A stretch of 42,678 nt of DNA, taken from assembly GCA_028285035.1 (NCBI GenBank), contig JANQQF010000193.1, positions 1 through 42,678 on the forward strand, written 5' to 3'. Position numbers and translations under genes: made by a program. The DNA is from Phycisphaerae bacterium. Lineage in GTDB: Bacteria; Chloroflexota; Anaerolineae; 4572-78; J111. Below the pieces are notes generated by a model that worked only from the letters and a program-made list of their open reading frames with translations, did no database searches and was not told the DNA's origin. How positions within the stretch are numbered: the first letter of the stretch is position 1; each line of letters begins with the position of its first letter. Shown piece after piece: positions 1-6,350 of the stretch.

Positions 1-1
1 C

Positions 2-97
2 TTCCGCCAAAGGCGGACTGAAGGAAAACAGGTGCTGGAAGCACACGGCTTTCAACCGATCCACCTACGGTGGGCTAAAGCTTTGTTTAGAAAGTAA
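2..97 (+). CDS. 3' end of an unidentified gene (partial)
   Basis: Frame 2 is open from the window edge to a TAA at 95-97 and gives about 31 residues ending in WAKALFRK. The composition (many Arg/Lys, no low-complexity run) is protein-like and the other two frames close earlier or have no better candidate. It is probably the C-terminus of a gene whose body lies to the left. The stretch is too short to name a family, and a chance open frame cannot be excluded. Confidence 0.35.
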   Translation, partial: FRQRRTEGKQVLEAHGFQPIHLRWAKALFRK

Positions 98-215
98 ATA
101 CAAGATGATTTACTTAACTTTGGCCTAATAACTGAACCAAAAGTGACGATCAAATTACCATAAAAAATATTGAGATTTTTAGCCTAAATGCCAATATTTC
201 AGGATTAAGTTTTTG

Positions 216-728
216 CTAATCCACTACAAGTGAGATCCACATCCAAGAATAATGAAACCCAACCCAAGTCCAGGCAGCACTTATTCCTACAATAACGACA
301 TCATTTACCTTGCCTTGTCTAAAAACAGTTATCAAAGCTATTATTACAGCCATCCACAACTGAATTGGCAGCAAAAATATCACGAGAAAGAAAAAGAATC
401 CAGGATATATTGTAAACAAATCTATCAAAGGCCACGCCAAAACAAAATGTCCCCATCTAGAAAAATAATATGTGTTGCCTCGGAGAAGTCTCAGCAAAAA
501 TAGGGTTGAAATAGCCATAAATACTCCTACAAAGGGCGTAAACATATAAAGCTGTTGATGTTCCTTCGAAAAATAAGCAAGGTTAGGTCTGCCCCGCCAA
601 TACCAAACTGGAGTATTTATGATGTTAAATAAGAGGAAACTACAAACAAGAATACCGACACTGAGGCAGACAATAATTTCTAATCGAGTTAATTTAAAGG
701 GAAGCTCTATTTTTGACATGTATTTCAC
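216..728 (-). CDS. Small integral membrane protein, unknown function
   Basis: The 170-residue product has about four hydrophobic segments: residues about 18-37 after a short basic start, about 60-80, about 105-135 and about 145-165. They are separated by short loops rich in Tyr, Trp and Arg. No signature of an enzyme or transporter family is visible. Two starts are possible, MKYMSK and the Met four codons later; neither has a clear Shine-Dalgarno sequence. No neighbour runs close on the same strand, so it appears to be a single gene. The function is unknown; the only safe statement is that it sits in the cytoplasmic membrane. Confidence 0.6.
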   Translation of the reverse strand: MKYMSKIELPFKLTRLEIIVCLSVGILVCSFLLFNIINTPVWYWRGRPNLAYFSKEHQQLYMFTPFVGVFMAISTLFLLRLLRGNTYYFSRWGHFVLAWPLIDLFTIYPGFFFFLVIFLLPIQLWMAVIIALITVFRQGKVNDVVIVGISAAWTWVGFHYSWMWISLVVD

Positions 729-1176
729 TCCAATGAGAGTGGTCTATACTCGCAAGATTTTTTGATTAGGGCGGGTCGTTAAAATTTTGCTAACCACCAC
801 AGCACTTATACATTGTAAATTTATCATCATACGTTGTCTATCTTAAACCATCATTTTTCACATAATGCCCTGACCTGTTTCACAATCGCCCTCATCCAAG
901 TACAATTCCCCGTTGGGAATAGGTCTAAAGTTCGTAGAATTGATATGGCTTATAGGGTTTATTGGGTTCGTTTCAATCAGTATATCTGGCCAACCCAAAA
1001 ACCTCTATCAACTAATTTTTTAGGAGAATATGTACGACCTATTTATTTGGGAACAACTTTATTAAAAACTCATCTATCCATAGATAAATACGGTAAAATT
1101 TTTTCATCATCAGATCTTTAAATCAGTGTCCATCTGTGTAAATCTGTGGACTTACTTACTTCAAAGGAGAATTCTT
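729..1176. other. Gene-poor stretch with no supported gene
   Basis: This interval separates the leftward membrane protein gene from the rightward VOC gene. An open frame at 834-1121 exists, but its product has no domain-like pattern and no ribosome binding site, so I do not call it. The only notable item is a repeat-like string at 1121-1151. The VOC gene promoter must lie here, but no convincing -35/-10 pair was seen. Confidence 0.5.
1121..1151. repeat. Short intergenic repeat-like string (TCTGTGTAAATCTGTGGA type)
   Basis: The string has the internally repeating pattern GTGTCCATCTGTGTAAATCTGTGG. From memory, closely similar strings recur in intergenic regions of many environmental bacteria. 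Only one copy is present here, so repeat status rests on general knowledge and not on the window. Confidence 0.3.
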
Positions 1177-1563
1177 ATGACCGAGCAGCAAAAACCTGTT
1201 ATTGGCAAAGTGGTGTGGCAAGATTTAACGGTACAAAATGCAGAGGAGATACAGGCCTTTTATTGCGATGTGATTGGTTGGCAATCTAAGCCGCACGATA
1301 TAGGAGAGTATCACGACTTTGATATTATCGCGCCTGAGACCGATGAAACCGTCGCCGGCATCTGTCACGCACGAGGCAGCAACGCAAATATACCAGCCCA
1401 GTGGTTGATTTATGTCACAGTTGAGGATGTCAAGCAGAGTGCCGCCCGCTGCACCGAACTAGGCGGCAAGATCATCGATGGGCCTCGGACAATGGGCAAC
1501 CATACTTTCTGTGTGATTCAGGATCCAGCAGGCGCGGTGTTAGGGTTGATTAGCGAGTCGTAG
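1177..1563 (+). CDS. VOC (glyoxalase/bleomycin-resistance fold) family protein
   Basis: The 128-residue protein follows the vicinal-oxygen-chelate pattern. It starts with a beta strand and FYxxVIGW segment (residues about 10-35), continues with WLIYVTVEDVKQSAARCTELGGKI, and ends with the typical QDPAGAVLGLI. This is the single-domain length of the family, whose members act as metal-dependent lyases, dioxygenases or binding proteins; the substrate cannot be told. The reading frame extends upstream to a GTG at 1126. I place the start at ATG 1177 because AAAGGAG at 1163-1169 lies at normal spacing and the fold begins there. It ends at a strong terminator shared with the opposing yccF gene. Confidence 0.85.
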   Translation: MTEQQKPVIGKVVWQDLTVQNAEEIQAFYCDVIGWQSKPHDIGEYHDFDIIAPETDETVAGICHARGSNANIPAQWLIYVTVEDVKQSAARCTELGGKIIDGPRTMGNHTFCVIQDPAGAVLGLISES

Positions 1564-1583
1564 ATGTAGATCAACCCAAAATA

Positions 1584-1614
1584 AAAATGCCAGCCTCTGT
1601 AGCTGGCATTTTTT
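1584..1614. terminator. Bidirectional rho-independent terminator
   Basis: The perfect stem AATGCCAGC (1586-1594) / GCTGGCATT (1602-1610) has a 7-nt loop, with an A-run before it and a T-run after it. It can therefore stop both the + strand VOC gene and the - strand yccF gene that converge on it. Confidence 0.85.
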
Positions 1615-1630
1615 ATTCTACTCAAATCCT

Positions 1631-1999
1631 TTATTGCAGATGCTGACCAAAGGGCAACAAGGACAGCGGGATCATCTTGATGTGCTGTAGAGCAAAGGGT
1701 AGCCCGATGATGGTAATGGCCAAGATGGCGGCAAAGGTTAGGTGCATCAAGGCAATTTCCCAGCCAAACAAGATCAGCCAGATGATGTTGAAGATGATAT
1801 GTAAGGGTTCACCACTATTTTCATCAAAAACAATCTCTTTGCCAAAAGGGGCCAAAGTCGCAATCCCCAATTTGATCGATTGAATACCAAACGGAATACC
1901 GATGATGGTTAAACATAAGCCCAAACCACCAATGATATAGCCAATTGCGGCAAATAACCCACCAAAAATGAACCAAACAATATTTCCTATGAGACTCAC
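1631..1999 (-). CDS. yccF: YccF domain membrane protein
   Basis: The product shows the two-repeat YccF pattern: NIVWFIFGG...IIGIPFGIQSIKL followed by NIIWLILFGWEIALMHL...IIGLPFALQHIKM. Each repeat holds hydrophobic helices and ends in a G(I/L)PF signature. YccF proteins are inner-membrane proteins of unknown function. The frame is open up to a TTG at 2050, but the start at GTG 1999 is far better: GGAGG (2009-2005) sits 5 nt before it, and the 122-residue product then begins at the first helix as in E. coli YccF. The upstream TTG belongs to a TTGACA box that looks like a -35 element. Confidence 0.85.
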   Translation of the reverse strand: MSLIGNIVWFIFGGLFAAIGYIIGGLGLCLTIIGIPFGIQSIKLGIATLAPFGKEIVFDENSGEPLHIIFNIIWLILFGWEIALMHLTFAAILAITIIGLPFALQHIKMIPLSLLPFGQHLQ

Positions 2000-2021
2000 G
2001 GTCGCCTCCAAACGTCGTAAC

Positions 2022-2050
2022 GATACATTGCGCGTATTTTGTTTTGTCAA
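2022..2050 (-). promoter_or_regulatory. Candidate sigma-70-type promoter for yccF
   Basis: On the - strand, TTGACA (2050-2045) is a perfect -35 consensus. A 17-nt gap leads to TGTATC (2027-2022), a weak -10. The distance to the GTG at 1999 leaves a short leader that contains the Shine-Dalgarno sequence. Confidence 0.4.
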
Positions 2051-2124
2051 GATACTAAAGCTGACTGCGCTTGAATTTTAGCTTCTGTAATACTCTACGT
2101 TATAGTGACGATTTTGTTGCAGAA

Positions 2125-2748
2125 TTAGTTCAGCACCCCGATTTGTTTCAGCCGATCTTGTACCACTTCAAGTTGAATATACCCATACGTCACCGCATAG
2201 TAAGCCTCATCCTTCTTGGCAATCAATGCGGGAAAGCCCTGTACACTCAATCGATCACGCAACACAAAATCTTGCTGCAATTGATGCTGCACAGGGGAGC
2301 TATTTAGCTCGTCACTGAAGCGAGCTTGATCCAGGCCAATTTCCTCAGCTAGTTCAATCAAGGTGGAGTGGTCGGAAGGATTTCGGGCTTGAGTATAGTA
2401 GGCCTTTTGAATAGCACTCACCATCAAGGGACGGTACTCGTCGCCTTGCAGACCAGCCGCAATCACAGCCCGACAAGCGGGATAGGTTGAACGACGCGGC
2501 GTGCACTTTTCCCAAAAATCAAAGTTGAACTCGATCCCCGTTCGCTGCGAAATGGCTTGCCACGCCTGTTGGACATAAGCTCGGGTTTGCGCTGGCATCG
2601 GCACATCTGAGTCTGGGGCCAAACCGCCCATCACATAGTACAACGAGGTATCCTCTGGCATATCCGCAACAATTTGATTGAGTACGGGATGAAAGGCGTA
2701 ACACCAGCTACACATGGGGTCCATTACATATATAAATTCGATTGCCAT
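2125..2748 (-). CDS. DsbA-family thiol-disulfide oxidoreductase (CSWC type)
   Basis: This 207-residue protein starts with a thioredoxin strand and the redox motif CSWC (M-D-P-M-C-S-W-C-Y). An all-helical insertion follows, then the cis-Pro loop VQGFPAL near residue 170, which is the order seen in cytoplasmic DsbA-like proteins. It has no signal peptide, so it probably acts in the cytosol on an unknown thiol substrate. AAGGAGT lies just upstream of the ATG. It is a useful internal control for the TGA-containing relative at 3500: here the first active-site residue is an ordinary TGC/TGT cysteine. The two proteins are related only at fold level. Confidence 0.85.
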   Translation of the reverse strand: MAIEFIYVMDPMCSWCYAFHPVLNQIVADMPEDTSLYYVMGGLAPDSDVPMPAQTRAYVQQAWQAISQRTGIEFNFDFWEKCTPRRSTYPACRAVIAAGLQGDEYRPLMVSAIQKAYYTQARNPSDHSTLIELAEEIGLDQARFSDELNSSPVQHQLQQDFVLRDRLSVQGFPALIAKKDEAYYAVTYGYIQLEVVQDRLKQIGVLN

Positions 2749-2795
2749 ACTTTACTCCTTGACTAAGTATTCAAGTTAGTCGATTTATGAGGTAT

Positions 2796-3314
2796 TTATT
2801 GATTGAACGATTTAGAAAGATGATTGTATGCATCTGTAATGTCGAACCAATATTCGGAGCCATCTTGACAGGTAATTAAGTCGAGGTGTTTCTCGCCTCT
2901 GTGAGAAAGAGATTGTTGTCTGAGCTTCTTCTCGAAATGCTCAATTATGTCATGTTCATCAGAAGTTCGAACGACAATATAAGGGCTGGTGGCCGAGCCA
3001 TCCCCCGTTGAAAGTATCCCTTGAATGCAGGCGTGGCCGATCATTAATTCCATCTGTGCAGCCTGCTCATCGCCTAGTTTATGATGAAGAAACCCCAGCA
3101 ATTGATGGGCACCCGGACTAAGCACTAGGTTGTGCATTGCATTTTGTAATGTATCTCGGGCTTCTTCAAGTTTTTGTCGTGTGTAAAGTTTGCCAGCCAT
3201 ATTTATCTCGTCCGAGTAGGGTTCATAGGCATCTGCAGAAATGATTTTCTCACGGAATGCCAGATAAGTATCGCGGTCGGGGAATTTAATAAATTGAATG
3301 AGTTCTTCATGCAT
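2796..3314 (-). CDS. DUF4919-like protein with TPR-like helices
   Basis: The 172-residue product begins MHEELIQFIKF. A helical middle follows (YTRQKLEEARDTLQ, GAHQLLGFLHHKLGDEQAA) that looks like a tetratricopeptide-type helix pair. The C-terminal half is a mixed alpha/beta region containing ILSTGDGSATSPYIVV and a final strand YWFDITDAY. The ILxTGDG...SDEHDII pattern resembles DUF4919 proteins, known mostly from Bacteroidota; I recalled this resemblance and did not test it. The frame runs upstream to 3383, but the ATG at 3314 has GGAG 9 nt before it and is preferred. The function is unknown. It lies head-to-head with the putative selenoprotein gene. Confidence 0.6.
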   Translation of the reverse strand: MHEELIQFIKFPDRDTYLAFREKIISADAYEPYSDEINMAGKLYTRQKLEEARDTLQNAMHNLVLSPGAHQLLGFLHHKLGDEQAAQMELMIGHACIQGILSTGDGSATSPYIVVRTSDEHDIIEHFEKKLRQQSLSHRGEKHLDLITCQDGSEYWFDITDAYNHLSKSFNQ

Positions 3315-3431
3315 GGCGTATATCTCCATCTCAAGTATTGAGTTACAGTTCGATAAACAGAGGCCTAACAAATAGTATACCAAACAGTATGAGTGGTAAC
3401 GAATTTTAGCTCAACAAGGTTATCAATAGGT

Positions 3432-3460
3432 TTGCTTCATCCAAATGAAACGATTAAAAT
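3432..3460 (+). promoter_or_regulatory. Candidate promoter for the Sec-type oxidoreductase operon
   Basis: TTGCTT (3432-3437) and TAAAAT (3455-3460) are separated by 17 nt. This predicts a transcript start near 3467 and a leader of about 33 nt. A second pair, CTGACA (3461-3466) / CATTAT (3484-3489), also with a 17-nt gap, would leave almost no leader. Confidence 0.35.
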
Positions 3461-3499
3461 CTGACAGCTATTAATAATTGGTACATTATAGGACGTGAT

Positions 3500-4117
3500 A
3501 TGAGCTTAAAATTTGAGGTTTGGAGCGATTTTATTTGACCGTGGTGTCTGATGGTGAAGTCCAGTTTGGACGCCCTTGCAGAAACAGAGGCCATTGAAGT
3601 GGTTTGGCATAGTTATGAATTACGGCCTAAAGGCCTACCGCCAATTGACCCCGAGCAAGAGCAAGTCTACCGCAGCAAAATTGAGGCAGCGTGGCCGCAG
3701 ACGAAACAGATTGCCAAAGAGAATTATGGGGTCGATATGGAATATCATCGCTGGGGAGTCGAAACCCGGCTGGCCCACGAAGGAGCTAAGTATGCCGAAG
3801 CGCAAGGCTTTGGCGAAGCCTACCATAATGCAATGTTTAAAGCACACTTTATTGATGACAATGATTTTGGGGATCTATCGGTTTTAGCCGACATTGCGGC
3901 TGATATTGGATTGGACCGAGAGGCATTTGTTGCGGCCATTGAGAGTGGTGAGTATAGCGAGGAAGTTGACCGTGATGTGACTCTGGCCCGTCAGTTTGGC
4001 TTACGTGGTGTTCCCGCCACGATCATTGAGGGGAAGTATTTGATCTCAGGTGCCCAGCCGTTGGAGGGGTGGCAAGATATTGTGCGACAAGTCAAAGAAA
4101 AGCAAAACGATACCTAA
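3500..4117 (+). CDS. FrnE/DsbA-family oxidoreductase, putative selenoprotein (UPWC)
   Basis: Conventional reading begins at 3551 and lacks the N-terminal strand and the redox motif of the family. Starting at ATG 3500 (weak AGGA upstream) the same frame reads MSLKFEVWSDFI, then TGA at 3536-3538, then PWC. FrnE-like proteins usually begin with WSDxxCPWCYIGK, so the TGA falls exactly on the first catalytic cysteine. Read as selenocysteine (residue 13), the 205-residue protein is full length, with the expected EVVWHSYELRP strand and the cis-Pro loop RGVPATII near residue 170. A bSECIS-like hairpin follows at 3553-3574. The product is probably a cytosolic thiol/selenol oxidoreductase. The alternative is a nonsense mutation, but the rest of the frame is intact. 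The next gene starts 14 nt after the stop. Confidence 0.8.
3536..3574 (+). promoter_or_regulatory. UGA(Sec) codon with bacterial SECIS-like hairpin
   Basis: After the in-frame TGA (3536-3538), an upper stem GTCC (3559-3562) / GGAC (3568-3571) closes the loop AGTTT. The loop has a G at its second position followed by T. A lower stem GGT (3553-3555) / GCC (3572-3574) lies below a GAA bulge. The loop begins 24 nt after the TGA. Known bSECIS elements have a small G-containing apical loop about 16-37 nt downstream of the UGA, so the geometry fits. Confidence 0.65.
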
Positions 4118-4131
4118 AAGAGTCATCACCT

Positions 4132-4908
4132 ATGATAAAGCTCCCCCCGTCAACTTACCTTAGGCTTACGCTGTCGATTTTCCTGTTGCTGTTAGTCTTA
4201 CTCATCGCACCCTTGCTCAAAGCACAAGATGGGGAGCAACAACTCAATCACGCTGGTTTTCCTGTGTATGATACACCGGAAGAACCACCTAACCCACCGC
4301 CATTCAGCCTCCCCTTTGCCGAGCCGCCGGGACCCGAGACGTGGTTACTGGGTCAGTCTTATGGTAACACCGTCGGGGCCTATATCAACCGCAACATTTT
4401 TTATCGAGCGGGTCAGGGCATTCATTTCGGCTTAGACTTCAGTACCCCCTGCGGCACGGAAGTTATCGCCATCGGGGATGGCATTGTCAGTGAAGTTGAC
4501 AGTAGTCACGGTTCCTGGCCGCATAACTTAACCATCGATCATCCAAACGGCTACAGTTCTTTCTACGGACATTTATTCGAAAAAGTGAGCCTAACACCCG
4601 GGCAAACAGTGAAGCAGGGCGATGTCATCGCTCTGACGGGCGACTCGTTTGGCACATGCCGCTCCGCCCCGCACCTACATCTCGAAATCCGAAACAATTA
4701 TCACAATCGAGCTTACAATCCGGTTCTGCTGATCAATGCTGATTGGGACAGTTTGGCCTTAATTGGGAGCTTCAATCGTGGATTTCAGCGTGATTTAAGC
4801 AATCCGCGCCAATGGCAAACCCTACAAGATCAACCCGATATTTCCTTTGGTGGTCCACTACTAAACGAATATAACAATCCCTGGCCTCCGGATATCGGGG
4901 GACGATAA
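4132..4908 (+). CDS. Exported M23 (LytM-type) metallopeptidase
   Basis: The 258-residue protein starts with a hydrophobic signal segment (residues about 9-28) followed by a Pro-rich stretch. It then has a LytM/peptidase M23 domain with both zinc motifs: HxxxD at residues 98-102 (HFGLD) and HxH at 181-183 (HLHLE). All three metal ligands and the second His are present, so it should be an active peptidoglycan endopeptidase or a related peptidase acting outside the membrane. The frame also opens at 4069 inside the preceding gene, but ATG 4132 leads directly into the signal sequence and is preferred. It overlaps the following lipoprotein gene by 1 nt (TAATG). Confidence 0.9.
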   Translation: MIKLPPSTYLRLTLSIFLLLLVLLIAPLLKAQDGEQQLNHAGFPVYDTPEEPPNPPPFSLPFAEPPGPETWLLGQSYGNTVGAYINRNIFYRAGQGIHFGLDFSTPCGTEVIAIGDGIVSEVDSSHGSWPHNLTIDHPNGYSSFYGHLFEKVSLTPGQTVKQGDVIALTGDSFGTCRSAPHLHLEIRNNYHNRAYNPVLLINADWDSLALIGSFNRGFQRDLSNPRQWQTLQDQPDISFGGPLLNEYNNPWPPDIGGR

Positions 4909-6101
4909 TGGGCAAGCGCTCAATCTATTATCCGATTATTCTCATATTAATTTTGGCTGGGTGTACCACGGAGACACCAGAGCCAACAGCTACAGCGATT
5001 AGTGCCCGCCCAACCTCAACCGCAACAAATACAAATACGCCCACGCCCGTCCCCCCCACGGCAACTAATACAGCGACAGCAACATCTACGTCAACGGAAA
5101 CACCAACCTTAACGCCCACCCCAACGGAAACATCTACACCAACACCTACCCCCACGCCAGCTCCAGAATTGCAACAATTAACAACCGGAGGGTGTTGTTC
5201 ACAGCCATTCTTCTCTGCGGATAACCAGCAAGTTTTGTTTATCGATAAACCGTCGGCCAATGACCCTGTCGGCATCTATGGCGTCACCATCACTAATCCC
5301 GAGACTACTCCAAGGTTGGTCAGCGATATCATTGGGTTCCGCAGCAAAAATCAGGCGTTTATCGCCAGCGCAGAAGGCCCGCTCATTCGGGTTATCGAGG
5401 CGGCAACAGATGAAAGTTGGCTGATTAACACAGGTGGAAATTGGCCCATATTTTCTCAGAATGGTCGACGCCTTTTGTGGGTCGCCTCAGATCTTGAAGG
5501 ACCGTATGACCAGCGTCAAAGTGATGTCTGGCTGGCGGACTCAGATGGTGACAATCAACAACGCTTGTTTACCACATTCGGTGCCCGTAATGCTGAGTGG
5601 TTTCCTGATAATGAACGCATTTTAATGATTGGTCGGGATCTGCCATCTGATGAAGAACGTGTTTTGTTTATATACGATGTTGAAACAGGCAACCGAACTA
5701 ACTTATACAGTCATGATCAAATTCGTGGGGGTGACATTTCGCCCGGGGGACAATGGGTCACTTATTTTGTGACATTTGCCGATGATCCTACCGAAAATGG
5801 CTTGTGGATCGTTGATGCAGAAAGTGGGCAACGCCGTAAAATTGAGTTACCCACATTTGGGGACTATCAATGGCGCGATGATAATACTTTAATTTTTATC
5901 CCATTTCGCGAGTCGGTCGATAAAAGTATGCAACTTTGGCAAATTGATGCCAATAGTGGCGCACTTACCCCATTGATTGAGCCTTCAGCCTTGTCATTCT
6001 CAATCTCTAATGGAGATTGGGATATTTCCCCTGATGGCCAATATATCACCTTTGTCAACAGCGAAGACCAAAATATCTGGCTTATTGGCAATTTACCCTA
6101 A
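4908..6101 (+). CDS. Lipoprotein with Thr/Pro-rich stalk and PD40 beta-propeller
   Basis: The 397-residue product has a lipoprotein signal with lipobox ILAGC (Cys19). A Thr/Pro/Ala-rich linker of about 65 residues (TPTPTETSTPTPTPTP type) follows, and then a TolB/PD40-like propeller with recurring motifs such as DVWLADSDGDNQQRL, SPGGQWVTYF and SPDGQYITFV. It should be anchored to the outer face of the membrane, with the stalk spanning the wall. Such propellers bind proteins or ligands; no catalytic residues are visible. Its ATG overlaps the stop of the M23 gene, so translation is probably coupled. The simple-sequence coding of the stalk produces a long antisense open frame at 4928-5275 that is not a gene. 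Confidence 0.85.
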   Translation: MGKRSIYYPIILILILAGCTTETPEPTATAISARPTSTATNTNTPTPVPPTATNTATATSTSTETPTLTPTPTETSTPTPTPTPAPELQQLTTGGCCSQPFFSADNQQVLFIDKPSANDPVGIYGVTITNPETTPRLVSDIIGFRSKNQAFIASAEGPLIRVIEAATDESWLINTGGNWPIFSQNGRRLLWVASDLEGPYDQRQSDVWLADSDGDNQQRLFTTFGARNAEWFPDNERILMIGRDLPSDEERVLFIYDVETGNRTNLYSHDQIRGGDISPGGQWVTYFVTFADDPTENGLWIVDAESGQRRKIELPTFGDYQWRDDNTLIFIPFRESVDKSMQLWQIDANSGALTPLIEPSALSFSISNGDWDISPDGQYITFVNSEDQNIWLIGNLP

Positions 6102-6171
6102 CCCCAATTATATTGCCCAATTGAAGCACAAAAAGTACTGTGTTAACCTCTAGACACAGGCCCCATAATTG

Positions 6172-6200
6172 TTTACAATTAAAGGCGTCGATTTTATAAG
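6172..6200 (+). promoter_or_regulatory. Promoter of the first histidine kinase gene
   Basis: TTTACA (6172-6177), a 17-nt gap and TATAAG (6195-6200) give a near-consensus sigma-70-type promoter. Transcription would start at about 6207, so the inverted repeat at 6200-6301 would fall in the roughly 145-nt leader of the kinase mRNA. Confidence 0.5.
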
Positions 6201-6301
6201 TTATACTCAGCGATATAACAAAGTAACGAATTCTGATCATCTATTATGATACGTCTACTTTGTGAAATCAATTTTACTTTGTAATGCGGCTGAGTATCAA
6301 C
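6200..6301. repeat. Imperfect inverted repeat, 27-bp arms
   Basis: The left arm, 6200-6226, contains TATACTCAGC and ACAAAGTAA. The right arm, 6273-6301, is its reverse complement with about five differences. The spacer is about 46 nt. A third, isolated copy of the right arm lies at 37986-38012. The size and layout resemble a small palindromic element (MITE-like), or a large leader hairpin for the downstream kinase mRNA. Confidence 0.6.
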
Positions 6302-6350
6302 ATCAAAATGCCCCTTAGTGGGCACTAGTGCAATAGCACTGGATGCAAAG

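Noticed and set aside
252..503. 83-residue + strand frame opposite the small membrane protein
   Set aside because: Antisense shadow of a frame with much better membrane-protein character; its product is low-quality Ser/Tyr/Gln-rich sequence.
834..1121. 95-residue open frame on the + strand
   Set aside because: No ribosome binding site, no domain-like pattern and odd composition. It is most likely non-coding.
2519..2704. 61-residue - strand frame inside the CSWC DsbA gene
   Set aside because: Overlaps a well-supported gene in another frame and shows no family pattern.
3536..3538. In-frame TGA read as a simple nonsense mutation (pseudogene) in the FrnE-like gene
   Set aside because: The stop falls exactly on the catalytic cysteine, the remaining frame is intact and full length, and a SECIS-like hairpin follows at the right distance. 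A random stop would not be expected to meet all three conditions.
4928..5275. Gly/Val-repeat protein (VGVGVGVDVSV type) on the - strand
   Set aside because: It is the reverse reading of the Thr/Pro stalk codons of the lipoprotein gene at 4908.
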